Source: Vibrio pomeroyi
Lineage (GTDB): Bacteria > Pseudomonadota > Gammaproteobacteria > Enterobacterales > Vibrionaceae
Assembly (NCBI GenBank): GCA_041879425.1
Contig: CP090855.1
Coordinates: 744,001-808,000 of the forward strand
Reading direction: 5' to 3'
DNA: 64,000 bases
The stretch's first letter is position 1; each line of letters opens with the position of its first letter. The position numbers and the translations under genes were made by a program. Below, piece by piece: positions 1 through 9,077 of the stretch. Below the pieces are notes generated by a model. That model was not told the origin of the DNA. It did no database searches and worked only from the letters and a program-made list of their open reading frames with translations.

Positions 1-2
1 AC

Positions 3-47
3 TTAGAAAAACAAGCTCCTAACCCTGAAGAGTTAAAAATAGGATGA
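3..47 (+). CDS. Possible C-terminal end of an upstream gene (partial)
   Basis: A short frame open from the left edge reads LEKQAPNPEELKIG and then stops with TGA at 45-47. It could be the tail of a gene that lies mostly outside the window. Only about 14 codons are visible, so neither the family nor the reality of the gene can be judged. The rest of the stretch before pyrC shows nothing I recognise. Confidence 0.3.
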   Translation, partial: LEKQAPNPEELKIG

Positions 48-161
48 AATGAAAGTGCTTTTCCACTATCATCCTGTCGCCTAAACGTAAGCGATTGCTT
101 TCACAGATTTCGCCGAGTTTAGGCTCCAACTACATAACACTTCAAATGGTGGGAGCCTTCA

Positions 162-1190
162 ATGACACAACTTACGATTACTCGTCCTGACGACTGGCAC
201 GTTCATCTACGCGATGGCGACGTATTAAAAGATACAGTGCGCGATATCAGCCGCTACAATGGTCGAGCGTTAATCATGCCAAACACCATCCCACCGGTAA
301 CCGATACCGAAATGGCTCTTGCTTACCGTGAACGCATCATGGCGGAGCAACCAAGTGAGCAGTTCCAGCCTCTAATGGCACTTTACCTAACAGACAACAC
401 AACACCTGATGAAATTCGCAAAGCAAAAGAGTCTGGCGCAGTGGTTGCAGCTAAGCTTTACCCAGCTGGCGCAACAACAAACTCTGATTCAGGCGTAACT
501 TCTGCTAAAAACATCTACCACGTACTAGAAGCAATGCAGGAAGTTGGCATGCTACTTTTGGTACACGGTGAAGTAACGACTCACGATGTTGATATCTTTG
601 ACCGTGAGAAGCAGTTCCTAGACACAGTACTTACACCGATTGTGAACGACTTCCCTAACCTGAAGATTGTTCTAGAGCACATCACAACTGCAGATGCTGC
701 GACTTTCGTGAAGAACGCAAATGACAACGTTGCTGCAACCATCACAGCTCACCACCTGCTTTATAACCGTAACCACATGTTGGTTGGCGGCATTAAGCCA
801 CACTTCTACTGCTTACCAATCCTTAAGCGTAACACTCACCAATTAGCGCTTATCGAAGCGGCAACAAGCGGCAGCAAGAAGTTCTTCTTAGGCACAGACT
901 CAGCACCACACGCAAAAGGTGCAAAAGAGTCAGCATGTGGTTGTGCGGGTTCTTACACTGCGCACGCTGCAGTAGAGCTGTACACAGAAGTATTCGAGCT
1001 AGAAGGTAAGCTTGAGAACCTAGAAGGTTTCGCGAGCCACAACGGCCCTGACTTCTACGGTATCCCACGTAACACAGACACCATCACTCTAGTAAAAGAA
1101 GAGTGGAATGTATCTGAGACGATGCCTTTCGGTTCAGACATTGTAGTGCCAATCCGTGGCGGCGAGACGATTGCTTGGACTGTTAAATAA
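162..1190 (+). CDS. pyrC: Dihydroorotase
   Basis: Catalyses the reversible cyclisation of carbamoyl-aspartate to dihydroorotate in cytosolic pyrimidine synthesis. At 342 residues it has the normal length of the class II (E. coli-type) enzyme. The metal site is complete: HVH at residues 13-15, the lysine to be carboxylated in AAKLYP (K98), His135 in LVHGE, His173 in LEH and the catalytic Asp246 in GTDSAPH. The start has GGTGGGAG a few bases upstream. It is transcribed alone and followed by a strong hairpin terminator. Identification is secure. Confidence 0.98.
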   Translation: MTQLTITRPDDWHVHLRDGDVLKDTVRDISRYNGRALIMPNTIPPVTDTEMALAYRERIMAEQPSEQFQPLMALYLTDNTTPDEIRKAKESGAVVAAKLYPAGATTNSDSGVTSAKNIYHVLEAMQEVGMLLLVHGEVTTHDVDIFDREKQFLDTVLTPIVNDFPNLKIVLEHITTADAATFVKNANDNVAATITAHHLLYNRNHMLVGGIKPHFYCLPILKRNTHQLALIEAATSGSKKFFLGTDSAPHAKGAKESACGCAGSYTAHAAVELYTEVFELEGKLENLEGFASHNGPDFYGIPRNTDTITLVKEEWNVSETMPFGSDIVVPIRGGETIAWTVK

Positions 1191-1237
1191 CGCAGCACCG
1201 TTTTAAACGAGATTTCTTGTTTAAATCAAAAACTTCA

Positions 1238-1268
1238 AAGCCCTTCACATTAAGTGAGGGGCTTTTTT
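1238..1268 (+). terminator. Intrinsic terminator after pyrC
   Basis: An 11-bp stem (AAGCCCTTCAC paired with GTGAGGGGCTT, with a G-U pair) closes a 5-nt loop and runs into a T tract. It lies about 45 bp after the pyrC stop. Confidence 0.85.
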
Positions 1269-1349
1269 AATTATGTCTTAATTCCCTTGATTCTAGGCCA
1301 TTAGCGCCTAATCTTATTCCATACAATGCATAAATTTACATGGATAGTG

Positions 1350-2528
1350 ATGAGCTTAGGCTTAGACGTTCGTACTCTATGTTTAATTATGGTGTTCCTT
1401 TCTGGGACCTATTGCATCGGGCTAATAATTAAACAAAGAAATCAAGCACCGGCTCAAGGTACTCGGAGCCTGTTCTATGCCGTATTTTTTTTAATGGCAG
1501 GATTTTCCCTGCTCAGCTTTGGCGATGATATTTCCTTCTGGCTTTCAAAAGTCGCTGCCAATTTCTGTATTGCTTTAGGTTTCGCTCTGGTCGTACTCAG
1601 TTTGCGTCAAATCAGACATGCTCCCTTAATCTACCCACTGATTGTTTTCTCTTGTTTACCACTGGCGTTAGCTGCATTGATCTATTACTCCGTCATCGAA
1701 CCTTCTACAAATGCACGTGTGGTTGTCATCTCTGTGTATGTCACTCTTTGTACGGTTTCAAGTGCGATTGTCGTCAATAAAAGCCAAGTAGAAGACCTAA
1801 AACTGCCGATCATGCTGCTCACAGGCGTACTTGTTATCCACTCTCTGTTTATGCTGTTTAGAATCTGGTTCACCCTACGTGAGCCTAATATCGGCGACTT
1901 CCTTCATGCCGGTAATGTCCACCAGCTCGCTATCATCATGACTGCGATTCTTCTAAGTAACCTTGGCTTTACTTACAACTGGATTCTTAATGCTCGACTG
2001 ATGGAGTCACTCTATAGCTCTTCATTAAAAGACAGCCTCACACAGCTTTATAATCGAAGAGCGATGAACGAGATGACCAGCCGAGAATTGACACGTAGCC
2101 TGCGGCATAAGCACGCTCTTTCGGTGATCATTTTAGACATCGACCACTTCAAGCAGGTTAATGATGTTTATGGCCATCAAGTGGGTGATCGTGTGTTGCA
2201 CAACCTTGGTCAGATACTCATCAATAATCTAAGAGCGCACGATGTGGCGTTTCGTTACGGTGGTGAAGAGTTCTTAATTATGCTGCCAGACACAGCCATT
2301 AATGATGCATGTACAGCAGCAGAGAAACTAAAAGTACTAATAGAAAGTCACACTTTCTGGAAACAACAAGAAAAGCCATTAACGGCGAGTTTTGGGGTGG
2401 CTCAATTACACCCTAATGACCAGCGTACTAATCTGATTGAGCGTGCAGATAAAGCCTTATACCACGCAAAAGAACAAGGTCGGAATACCGTGTGTAAAGG
2501 CGAGTTCGAAGGAATTGTCTCGGCTTAA
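1350..2528 (+). CDS. Membrane diguanylate cyclase (GGDEF), active-site type GGEEF
   Basis: Makes the second messenger cyclic di-GMP from two GTP. About six hydrophobic helices fill the N-terminal 210 residues, followed by one GGDEF domain. The active-site loop reads RYGGEEF near residue 304. An inhibitory I-site RxxD (RAHD) sits exactly five residues before it, so product feedback is expected. An in-frame ATG at 1326 is possible, but 1350 is preferred because the paralogue at 52120-53307 begins at the matching place (SLDIRTL versus SLGLDVRTL). Neither start has a strong ribosome site. The membrane sensor domain is not one I can name with confidence (MASE-like), so the input signal is unknown. 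Confidence 0.9.
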   Translation: MSLGLDVRTLCLIMVFLSGTYCIGLIIKQRNQAPAQGTRSLFYAVFFLMAGFSLLSFGDDISFWLSKVAANFCIALGFALVVLSLRQIRHAPLIYPLIVFSCLPLALAALIYYSVIEPSTNARVVVISVYVTLCTVSSAIVVNKSQVEDLKLPIMLLTGVLVIHSLFMLFRIWFTLREPNIGDFLHAGNVHQLAIIMTAILLSNLGFTYNWILNARLMESLYSSSLKDSLTQLYNRRAMNEMTSRELTRSLRHKHALSVIILDIDHFKQVNDVYGHQVGDRVLHNLGQILINNLRAHDVAFRYGGEEFLIMLPDTAINDACTAAEKLKVLIESHTFWKQQEKPLTASFGVAQLHPNDQRTNLIERADKALYHAKEQGRNTVCKGEFEGIVSA

Positions 2529-2711
2529 CCAAAACATTGCTATCAAGCATATCAAGGGTTCCTCTTCCATAGTCATCAACCTGACTTGTACTCACATATG
2601 TTATTTGGAATGTTGGTCGTCATTTACATACACAGGTTCAATAAGAGTTGCACGATGCCATTCTGCTGATTATTCTCACTTCATCACAACGTACCCCACA
2701 GAGATAAAACA

Positions 2712-3638
2712 ATGGAAAGTACCTACACCTACCCTATTGGTGAGCCAGGAAAAAAATGGCAAGAAGCAGAACGTCAAGCATGGTTTGCTCAAAGAACCGT
2801 TAAGCGCGAATACCAGCAAGAAGTGGTTCCTAAAATCCAAGCATTAGCAGACCGCTTTGACATCGAGCAATACGGTGCATTGAGCTACGACGAAGCTCGC
2901 TTCCCACTCTTCGCTATCAAGAGCAAAAACTGGGACGCATCAAAGCCAACTATCCTCGTTACAGGTGGTGTTCACGGTTACGAAACCAGTGGTGTACATG
3001 GCGCAATCAAATTCGCTGCAACTCAAGCAGAAAAGTACACAGCGCACTTCAACATTGTTGTAGCACCTTGTGTGAGCCCTTGGGGTTACGAAGTCATCAA
3101 CCGCTGGAACCCAAATGCTGTTGATCCAAATCGCTCTTTCTACGACGGTACGCCAGCAGAAGAATCAGCAAACCTGCGTGCATTAGTTGCGTCTTTGCCA
3201 GAAGTATTGGTTCACGTTGATCTTCATGAGACAACCGACTCTGATGAAACTGAATTTCGCCCTGCACTCGCTGCACGTGATGGTATTGAGTACATCGAAG
3301 GCATGATCCCAGACGGTTTCTACACGGTGGGTGATACCGAAAACCCGCAACCTGAATTCCAAGCAGCTGTCATCGCTTCAGTTGAAAAAGTAACTCACAT
3401 TGCGCCAGCAGATGACGAAGGCAAGATCATTGGTTCAGACGTCACTCAACACGGCGTGATCAACTACCCAATGAAGAAGCTTGGCTTATGTGGCGGTGTA
3501 ACGGATTGTAAGTACGGTACGACTACTGAGGTTTACCCAGACAGCGACAAAGTAACAGACGAAGAGTGTAACGATGCTCAAGTTGCTGCTGTTGTCGGTG
3601 CTTTAGATTACGTTATTCAGCACGAATTGAACGCGTAA
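2712..3638 (+). CDS. M14-family metallocarboxypeptidase-like protein
   Basis: Zinc carboxypeptidase-fold protein of 308 residues without a signal peptide, so probably cytosolic. Zinc ligands are visible as GGVHGYE (His88, Glu91) and a His in the HVDLHE segment (about 168-172). The substrate-binding DPNRSF (Asn140, Arg141) is typical of M14, and a later TEVYP offers a candidate catalytic glutamate. It may trim peptides or act as an aspartoacylase/succinylglutamate-desuccinylase-like deacylase; sequence alone does not decide. It stands alone and is followed by heptamer repeats and a strong terminator. Confidence 0.85.
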   Translation: MESTYTYPIGEPGKKWQEAERQAWFAQRTVKREYQQEVVPKIQALADRFDIEQYGALSYDEARFPLFAIKSKNWDASKPTILVTGGVHGYETSGVHGAIKFAATQAEKYTAHFNIVVAPCVSPWGYEVINRWNPNAVDPNRSFYDGTPAEESANLRALVASLPEVLVHVDLHETTDSDETEFRPALAARDGIEYIEGMIPDGFYTVGDTENPQPEFQAAVIASVEKVTHIAPADDEGKIIGSDVTQHGVINYPMKKLGLCGGVTDCKYGTTTEVYPDSDKVTDEECNDAQVAAVVGALDYVIQHELNA

Positions 3639-3673
3639 GCGCAAACCCGCTAATTAGTACCTAATAGCAAGAG

Positions 3674-3699
3674 CTAAGAACTAAGAACTAAGAACTAAA
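3674..3699. repeat. Heptamer tandem repeat (CTAAGAA)3
   Basis: Three perfect copies of CTAAGAA plus a partial fourth lie between the stop of the carboxypeptidase-like gene and its terminator. They are non-coding. Confidence 0.85.
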
Positions 3700-3737
3700 A
3701 GAGCCACAAGTGACTTCTCACTTGTGGCTCTTTTTTG
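3699..3737 (+). terminator. Strong intrinsic terminator after the M14 gene
   Basis: A perfect 15-bp stem (3699-3713 with 3718-3732) closes the tetraloop CTTC and ends in a run of T. Confidence 0.93.
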
Positions 3738-3763
3738 TTTCTCTTTCACGGATTTCTTCGCGG

Positions 3764-3802
3764 CATAAAAAAGCTCCCTTGCACGCGGTGCCAGGGAGCT
3801 TT
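3764..3802 (-). terminator. Intrinsic terminator of the BCCT transporter gene
   Basis: Read on the minus strand, AAAGCTCCCT (complement of 3793-3802) pairs with 3770-3779. An inner GCAC/GTGC stem continues the helix, and a U run follows. It ends the minus-strand transporter transcript about 50 bp after its stop. Confidence 0.85.
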
Positions 3803-3854
3803 GAATCTGCTGACTAGAGTAAGTCCCTATCTAGAAACTTACTGAGTTCGCGAT

Positions 3855-5462
3855 TTACTTAGTTGCTGGAGTAACCGTTTCTTGCCCTTTACCGACTTCA
3901 GTCAGTAGGCCTTTCAGCAAGCTTACACAGCCAAGCAGAAGAATGATCGTAAACGGCAGTGCTGCAATAATCGTAATAGATTGCAGTGCTTGAATTGATT
4001 GAGTACCACCAATCCACAGCATCACCATTGCGATAGCACCTGAGATAACTGCCCAAACCACTTTCTGTTTTACTGGTACTTCAAGTTTACCACCCGCCGT
4101 CATGCCATCGATAACGATAGAACCAGAATCTAGCGTTGTAACGAAGAACACGATGATCAGTGCAACTGCGATAACAGACAGGATGCTACCAAACTCGTAA
4201 GCATCTAACATGTAGAACAAGCTTAGAGATACATCTGTGATGCCTTGGTCAAGGCCAAGTTGCCCTACCTGATTAATCACTTGTTCGATAGCCACGCCAC
4301 CGAAGATAGACATCCAAGCTGAAGTAACTAACGTTGGAATGATCAGTACGCAAAGTAGGAACTCACGAACCGTACGGCCTTTAGAAATACGCGCTACGAA
4401 CATACCGAAGAATGGTGCATACGCTACCCACCATGCCCAGTAGAACACAGTCCAACCGTGCAGCCATGTTGTGTCTTCACGACCTGCACTTTGGCTCAGC
4501 GCTACGATATTTTTCACATAACCAGTTACAGCCGTTGCCATTGAATCAAGCACAGTTGTGAAGTTCAACACCGCGATAAGACCAAGGAATACGAACGCAA
4601 TAACCATGTTCAGGTTACTTAGGAACTTAACACCGCCGTCCATGCCGCGCAGAACAGAGATGATCGCCAAGCCCATGATCAGAACAATGATCGATTGCTG
4701 AAGGAAGATGTTGTTGTCCAAGCCAAACACGTGGCTGATACCACTTGCTGCTTGTGTACCACCTAAGCCCAATGAAGTCGCAAGACCAAACAGGGTAACC
4801 AGTACAGTTAGTACGTCGATAACATCACCGGTTTTGCCCCATACTCGCTCACCCAAAATTGGGTAGAACACAGAGCGCATTGATAGCGGCAGACCTTTAT
4901 TGTAAACAAAGTACGCTAGGCAAAGTGCCGTCATGCCATAGATAGCCCATGCATGAAAACCCCAGTGGAATACGGTTGCACCCAATGCTAATTCACGACC
5001 AGCGGCTGTGAAAGGTTCTGCGTCTAATGGTGTTCCGAACCAGTTCGTGAAGAACGCAGTTGGCTCTGCAACACCCCAGAAGATAAGTCCAATACCCATA
5101 CCCGCTGCGAATAACATCGCAATCCAAGATGCCATTGAATAGTCCGCTGTCGCGTCTTCACCACCTAAGCGAACTTTGCCTAGAGGTGAGAATGCAAGAA
5201 CAACGGCAAAAACTAACATGATGTTGGCTCCCCACATAAACAGGAAGTCAAACTTTGATAGAACAGCACCCTTAATAGAATCAATTGCAGCTTTAGCATC
5301 TGCAGGAGGAAGAGCAAGAAGAGTGATGATGAAAAGAAGAGATAAGCCAACTGAGGCTACGAAGACGGTGTTATGGACATCCATGCCCCATTTACTGACG
5401 TTGTCTTGACCAACTTGATAGTCAGTAGAATCGATACTGTATTTTTTTGATTTAAAACTCAT
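3855..5462 (-). CDS. BCCT-family betaine/choline/carnitine transporter
   Basis: Sodium- or proton-coupled uptake of a quaternary-ammonium compound such as glycine betaine across the inner membrane. At 535 residues it has about 12 hydrophobic helices. The family's glycine-rich signature MGIGLIFWGVAEP is present, as is an aromatic stretch around WTVFYWAWWVAYAPF that matches the TM8 substrate site. The short C-terminal tail lacks the long osmosensing extension of BetP or BetT. It is monocistronic with its own terminator, and in vibrios such genes are usually osmotically regulated. Uptake of taurine-related compounds is conceivable given the next cluster, but unproven. Confidence 0.92.
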   Translation of the reverse strand: MSFKSKKYSIDSTDYQVGQDNVSKWGMDVHNTVFVASVGLSLLFIITLLALPPADAKAAIDSIKGAVLSKFDFLFMWGANIMLVFAVVLAFSPLGKVRLGGEDATADYSMASWIAMLFAAGMGIGLIFWGVAEPTAFFTNWFGTPLDAEPFTAAGRELALGATVFHWGFHAWAIYGMTALCLAYFVYNKGLPLSMRSVFYPILGERVWGKTGDVIDVLTVLVTLFGLATSLGLGGTQAASGISHVFGLDNNIFLQQSIIVLIMGLAIISVLRGMDGGVKFLSNLNMVIAFVFLGLIAVLNFTTVLDSMATAVTGYVKNIVALSQSAGREDTTWLHGWTVFYWAWWVAYAPFFGMFVARISKGRTVREFLLCVLIIPTLVTSAWMSIFGGVAIEQVINQVGQLGLDQGITDVSLSLFYMLDAYEFGSILSVIAVALIIVFFVTTLDSGSIVIDGMTAGGKLEVPVKQKVVWAVISGAIAMVMLWIGGTQSIQALQSITIIAALPFTIILLLGCVSLLKGLLTEVGKGQETVTPATK

Positions 5463-5947
5463 AAATTATGATGTTCGCATATCCGGTTCAACGAATATAA
5501 GGACGCTCTCCATATCCAACTACTACTTGATTGACTCGCCATTTCACTAAAATAAAACGTGATAAAAACCACCGAGCAAGGTGATAAATGGACTTACTAG
5601 CTCAATCCCAGGACGCGCATTATAGCACAGCACGAAGCATTTTGACTGAGTTTTTGCTCAATAGTCACTCAACACCCTGTCATTTATGGTCATTACGCCT
5701 ATAAAAAATCAACTCAAGACAACATCAAAAACATTAAATTACAAACACTTAAATACACAAACCTGTCAGCGTGAGTTTTTGAAAACTTTTGTGAGATAAT
5801 TTTAAGAACCGCTTAATTTACTTATAGCTCTAACAAAAAAGCCCCGCTATAGGGGCGGGGAAATTACCAAAGGTAAAAGAGAAATCGATAGTGCGATTTT
5901 AACGCCACGAATCGCAGCGCTAAGATATTAAAACGCTATAGAGAGCA
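5463..5947. other. Intergenic region between BCCT gene and clissold-like gene
   Basis: 485 bp with no convincing gene. It holds the promoter region of the BCCT gene on the right of its start and the terminator of the next minus-strand gene near 5834-5860. A weak dyad (TGACTGAG with a bulged partner) lies near 5648-5670. Otherwise it is AT-rich. Confidence 0.6.
5834..5860 (-). terminator. Intrinsic terminator of the clissold-like gene
   Basis: On the minus strand a GC-only stem (CCCCGC with GCGGGG) is followed by a run of U from the A tract at 5835-5840. It lies about 90 bp after the stop of the gene at 5948. Confidence 0.8.
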
Positions 5948-6520
5948 TTAAATCGCGAAGCAAAAACCTAGGTTGTAGTCTTCGCCATTTTTCGCTGTGA
6001 ACTCTTTGTCTTCACTCGATGCGTTCGGTCGACCACTTTCATCGCCCTTCACTAGGCTCACCCAGTGACGGATTCCTGAAGAACGACTAGCCTCAGTTTG
6101 GCCAAATGTAGTACACGTTTCTAGCTGAATATCTTCAATATCAACCAATTCCAAGTGACCCGTGCCTTTACGAGCGCCGATTGTCACTTCAACGTGTGTG
6201 CCGCTCTCATCACGGAACAGGATTGAAGAAGGTTTAGACTTATCACCCGTGTAAGCCACAAAGTGTTTAGCGCGTTTCAGGCCTGTATGCTCACCGTTTT
6301 TGAAGTAAACCTGAACGTGTCGGTAATCAATCTCGTAGCTCACTACATCTTCGTGAGAGCCCGACTCGAGAGGGAATAGAGTATCAAGCAACTGTTTCGC
6401 CATTTTCTGCTTTTCGAGTTGCTTGTCTGCTTTCACCATTTCGACGGCAAAGACAGCTTCAGCAATAAAAGTTGAATGGTTTCTGTGAAGTTCTGTTTTG
6501 TCTAGTGTCAGCATATTCAT
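5948..6520 (-). CDS. Stand-alone malate synthase G clissold-domain-like protein
   Basis: A cytosolic 190-residue protein of unknown function. Residues 50-65 align without gaps to residues 181-196 of the malate synthase G at 23902-26088, sharing P, L, S, H, D, V, Y and I. The match continues through NGE, YxGDxSxPSxIL, HxEVxIG and IEDIxLExxTT to WxxLxKGD at about 162-169. This corresponds to the alpha/beta clissold insertion of MSG plus the following barrel strand. The catalytic aspartate and acetyl-CoA site of MSG lie elsewhere and are absent, so it should not make malate. It is transcribed alone, and its start has a GAGGGA-type ribosome site. A regulatory or substrate-binding role is only a guess. 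Confidence 0.8.
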   Translation of the reverse strand: MNMLTLDKTELHRNHSTFIAEAVFAVEMVKADKQLEKQKMAKQLLDTLFPLESGSHEDVVSYEIDYRHVQVYFKNGEHTGLKRAKHFVAYTGDKSKPSSILFRDESGTHVEVTIGARKGTGHLELVDIEDIQLETCTTFGQTEASRSSGIRHWVSLVKGDESGRPNASSEDKEFTAKNGEDYNLGFCFAI

Positions 6521-6767
6521 AGTCTATCCCTCGTACGGCTTTAAATTTCATTAAGGTCAAACATCCCAATTGACCCTTTTCAAAATTGTTCTTTACTGTG
6601 TGGTTTCCATGTTTTTCATACTACTTGTATTTTTGTCACAATTTCACAACAAAAATTTCACAGTGTGAATTTTACTAAATTGCTTTTTTACACACTCCTA
6701 TTTTTAGGGGTTAAATTATTCGTAAGCCATTAATTTAAATAGACTTATGATCATAAAACACTCGCAT

Positions 6768-7688
6768 TTACGTCTTGTTTGAATTTGTGTAATAACCGAC
6801 CCCCACTAGCTTATTGTCAATAACACGGTAATAAGTGTGTTTGGTTTCGACTTTACTCGACAGCGGATTCAACCAACGATAGGTGTAAACACCTCGGCCG
6901 TTTTCTTTGGCAAGGTTCAACATCTCAGTAAGAATTGGCTTGTCGTCAGGGCTTAGAATCTCGTTGTGCGAACGCCCAACTAGCTCAGGAGAGACTCCAT
7001 GCGCCAGCAACTTTCCAGAGCTCATATCCATCACAAACACATATAAATCTCCTTCTACAAAACTCCCTTCTGCGTCATTGAACTCAGTTAAGCTCTCTTG
7101 TTCAGAATCCACTATCGCGGTCATCGCTCTCGCGAGTAAACTCTTTGCCTCGGCCGCACTCGAACGCTCAGGGTAATAACCCACAGCCACAATCACATCG
7201 CCTACTCGCTCAAAGAACGTGGTTTTCGGCTCACCCATGCGGTCGGTCGGGTTGGTCCAGTGATACTTCACCTCACCAAAACCGTTGTGTACTGCTTTGG
7301 TGATCATTTCACGGAAAAAAGGATTACCGTAAACGTCTTGCGTATCTAAAACACTGTCACCCACTAGCACCATTGACGAGCCGCCGCTGGCGAGGAATTG
7401 GCCATCGATGCCCAACGCAAATACATATAGCTCCCCATCGATATATTCAGGGTCACTCATGAAATCTTTAACGCTATCGTCACCCACTTTTTGAACGTGG
7501 ACCACTGCCTTCGCCAACAAGGTTTTGGCTCTTCTTTCAGCCTTACTAACAACATGTGGTTCAGAAATATCGAGCACATTAACAGGCTTGGCTTCTTTCT
7601 CTGTTTCAGAGTGTTCGGCACGTAAACTAATGCCACTCACCACTGCAAACACGGCACAACCAATGAGGATGATTCTGGATAAATTCAT
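6768..7688 (-). CDS. Exported double-Cache-domain protein linked to the TRAP transporter
   Basis: A secreted or membrane-anchored protein with an N-terminal hydrophobic segment (MNLSRIILIGC onward). Two tandem sCache-like modules follow, about residues 40-165 and 170-305. They repeat the pattern YxxGxLYVFxxxxxGxLLAxG, then a TYxWxNP segment, then VGVGYY. No kinase, cyclase or chemotaxis output domain is present, so it probably binds a small ligand in the periplasm for another protein. The start at 7688 is chosen over a TTG at 7727 because GGAGAG lies just upstream and the export signal begins there. It follows the TRAP large subunit by 11 bp, so it is likely in the same operon. Confidence 0.85.
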   Translation of the reverse strand: MNLSRIILIGCAVFAVVSGISLRAEHSETEKEAKPVNVLDISEPHVVSKAERRAKTLLAKAVVHVQKVGDDSVKDFMSDPEYIDGELYVFALGIDGQFLASGGSSMVLVGDSVLDTQDVYGNPFFREMITKAVHNGFGEVKYHWTNPTDRMGEPKTTFFERVGDVIVAVGYYPERSSAAEAKSLLARAMTAIVDSEQESLTEFNDAEGSFVEGDLYVFVMDMSSGKLLAHGVSPELVGRSHNEILSPDDKPILTEMLNLAKENGRGVYTYRWLNPLSSKVETKHTYYRVIDNKLVGVGYYTNSNKT

Positions 7689-7699
7689 GGTTATCTCTC

Positions 7700-9040
7700 C
7701 TAATAGCCGACTAAGGACGGTAGCCAAAGCGTAATTTGTGGGAAGAAAGCGATAACGAATACGCCCACAACAGAAGCAAGAACAAAGGGATGGATCTTCG
7801 CGGTGATTTGTTCAACCGTGGAACCCCCTATCCCTGAGGCGACAAAGATATTCTCGCCAAGTGGCGGCGTTGCAAAACCTATCGATAAGGTACACACCAC
7901 CACAATGCCCACGTGGGTTGGATCTGCGCCCAGCATGTACATGATTGGCAATAGAACCGGCACGATGATCATGATCGCCGCTAAGGTTTCCATGAACATG
8001 CCGATGAACAACAACAAGGTAATGGTTAGCGCCCACACCATGTACATGTTATCGGTGAAGCTGAGTAGTGATTCAGCCACCACTACTGGGATCTTTTGCT
8101 CGATCAACAAACGTCCAAACACGGTAGCAGCGAATAGGATCAACAACACACGTCCGGTGATCCATGTCGTGGTCGATAGAGATTTCATCACGCTTTTAAA
8201 CGACAGCTCGCGGTGAATAAAAAGCCCAACAAACAACGAATAGAATATCGCTACAACCGCTGATTCTGTTGGTGTAAACATGCCGCTGTAGATACCACCA
8301 AGAATTAAGAACGGCGCCAATATCGACCATAAACCGCGGCGTAAGTAATGCCTTACATCGCCAAACGACCAGGTTTCAGTCAGCCCTTTATAGCCTTCTC
8401 GCTTAGCTATGAAGTAGTTGGTTACCACTAGCGTCGACGCCATGATGAAGCCAGGTACAACCCCAGCAACAAACAGTTTCGGAATCGATAAGGAAGCAAA
8501 CTGGCCGTGTTGAGCAATGGCTTCTGGAGGCGCCATTAAGCCCATTGCCGAGATACCAAAGATAACCAGAGGAATGGACGGCGGGATGATAATGCCCAAC
8601 CCACCAGATGCCGCCGTAACGGCCGATGCGTAGCTCTTATCGTAGTCACGCTTCACCATAGCAGGCACCATTAGCATGCCTACCGCGGCGGTGGTTGCTG
8701 GGCCTGAACCCGAGATAGCACCAAAGAAAAGACACGCCATTACCGTTGCTGCGCCAAGGCCCCCTGTTACGGGCCCCGCTAAGCTTTCGGCAATATCCAC
8801 CAGACGTTTGGAGATACCCGCCGCCTCCATTAATGCCCCCGCAAGAACAAAGGCTGGCAGCGCCATTAATGGGAAGTTACCCACCGAGGTAAATGCGATT
8901 TGTACCAAAGCGATGGGATTTTTGTCGAGCAACATATAGGCCGCCATCGAAGCGCCGGCCAGTGATACTGTGATTGGTGCGCCCAGAATTAACAGCGTTA
9001 AAAAGCCACCAAATAAAATTAGAGTTAAATAGGATTCCAT
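7700..9040 (-). CDS. TRAP transporter large permease (DctM / TauM-like)
   Basis: The large membrane subunit of a tripartite ATP-independent periplasmic transporter, which uses the sodium gradient to move the substrate released by the binding protein. At 446 residues with about 12-13 hydrophobic helices it has the normal length. Family hallmarks include AISGSGPATTAAVG, GGLGIIIPPSIPLVIFG and PPLGENIFVASG. It follows the small permease by 37 bp. Placement beside taurine dehydrogenase and Xsc genes suggests taurine or a related sulfonate as substrate, as for TauKLM of Rhodobacter; that is inference from context. Confidence 0.93.
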   Translation of the reverse strand: MESYLTLILFGGFLTLLILGAPITVSLAGASMAAYMLLDKNPIALVQIAFTSVGNFPLMALPAFVLAGALMEAAGISKRLVDIAESLAGPVTGGLGAATVMACLFFGAISGSGPATTAAVGMLMVPAMVKRDYDKSYASAVTAASGGLGIIIPPSIPLVIFGISAMGLMAPPEAIAQHGQFASLSIPKLFVAGVVPGFIMASTLVVTNYFIAKREGYKGLTETWSFGDVRHYLRRGLWSILAPFLILGGIYSGMFTPTESAVVAIFYSLFVGLFIHRELSFKSVMKSLSTTTWITGRVLLILFAATVFGRLLIEQKIPVVVAESLLSFTDNMYMVWALTITLLLFIGMFMETLAAIMIIVPVLLPIMYMLGADPTHVGIVVVCTLSIGFATPPLGENIFVASGIGGSTVEQITAKIHPFVLASVVGVFVIAFFPQITLWLPSLVGY

Positions 9041-9077
9041 TATTACATCTCTCTATTACGACTATTCTCTGTGATGA

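Noticed and set aside
2437..2847. A 136-codon frame overlapping the end of the diguanylate cyclase and start of the M14 gene
   Set aside because: It overlaps two well-supported genes in another frame, has low-complexity non-protein-like content and no ribosome site.
7803..8216. A 137-codon frame antisense to the TRAP large permease
   Set aside because: It mirrors transmembrane coding sequence and is Thr/Met/Asn-rich, as expected from complemented hydrophobic codons.
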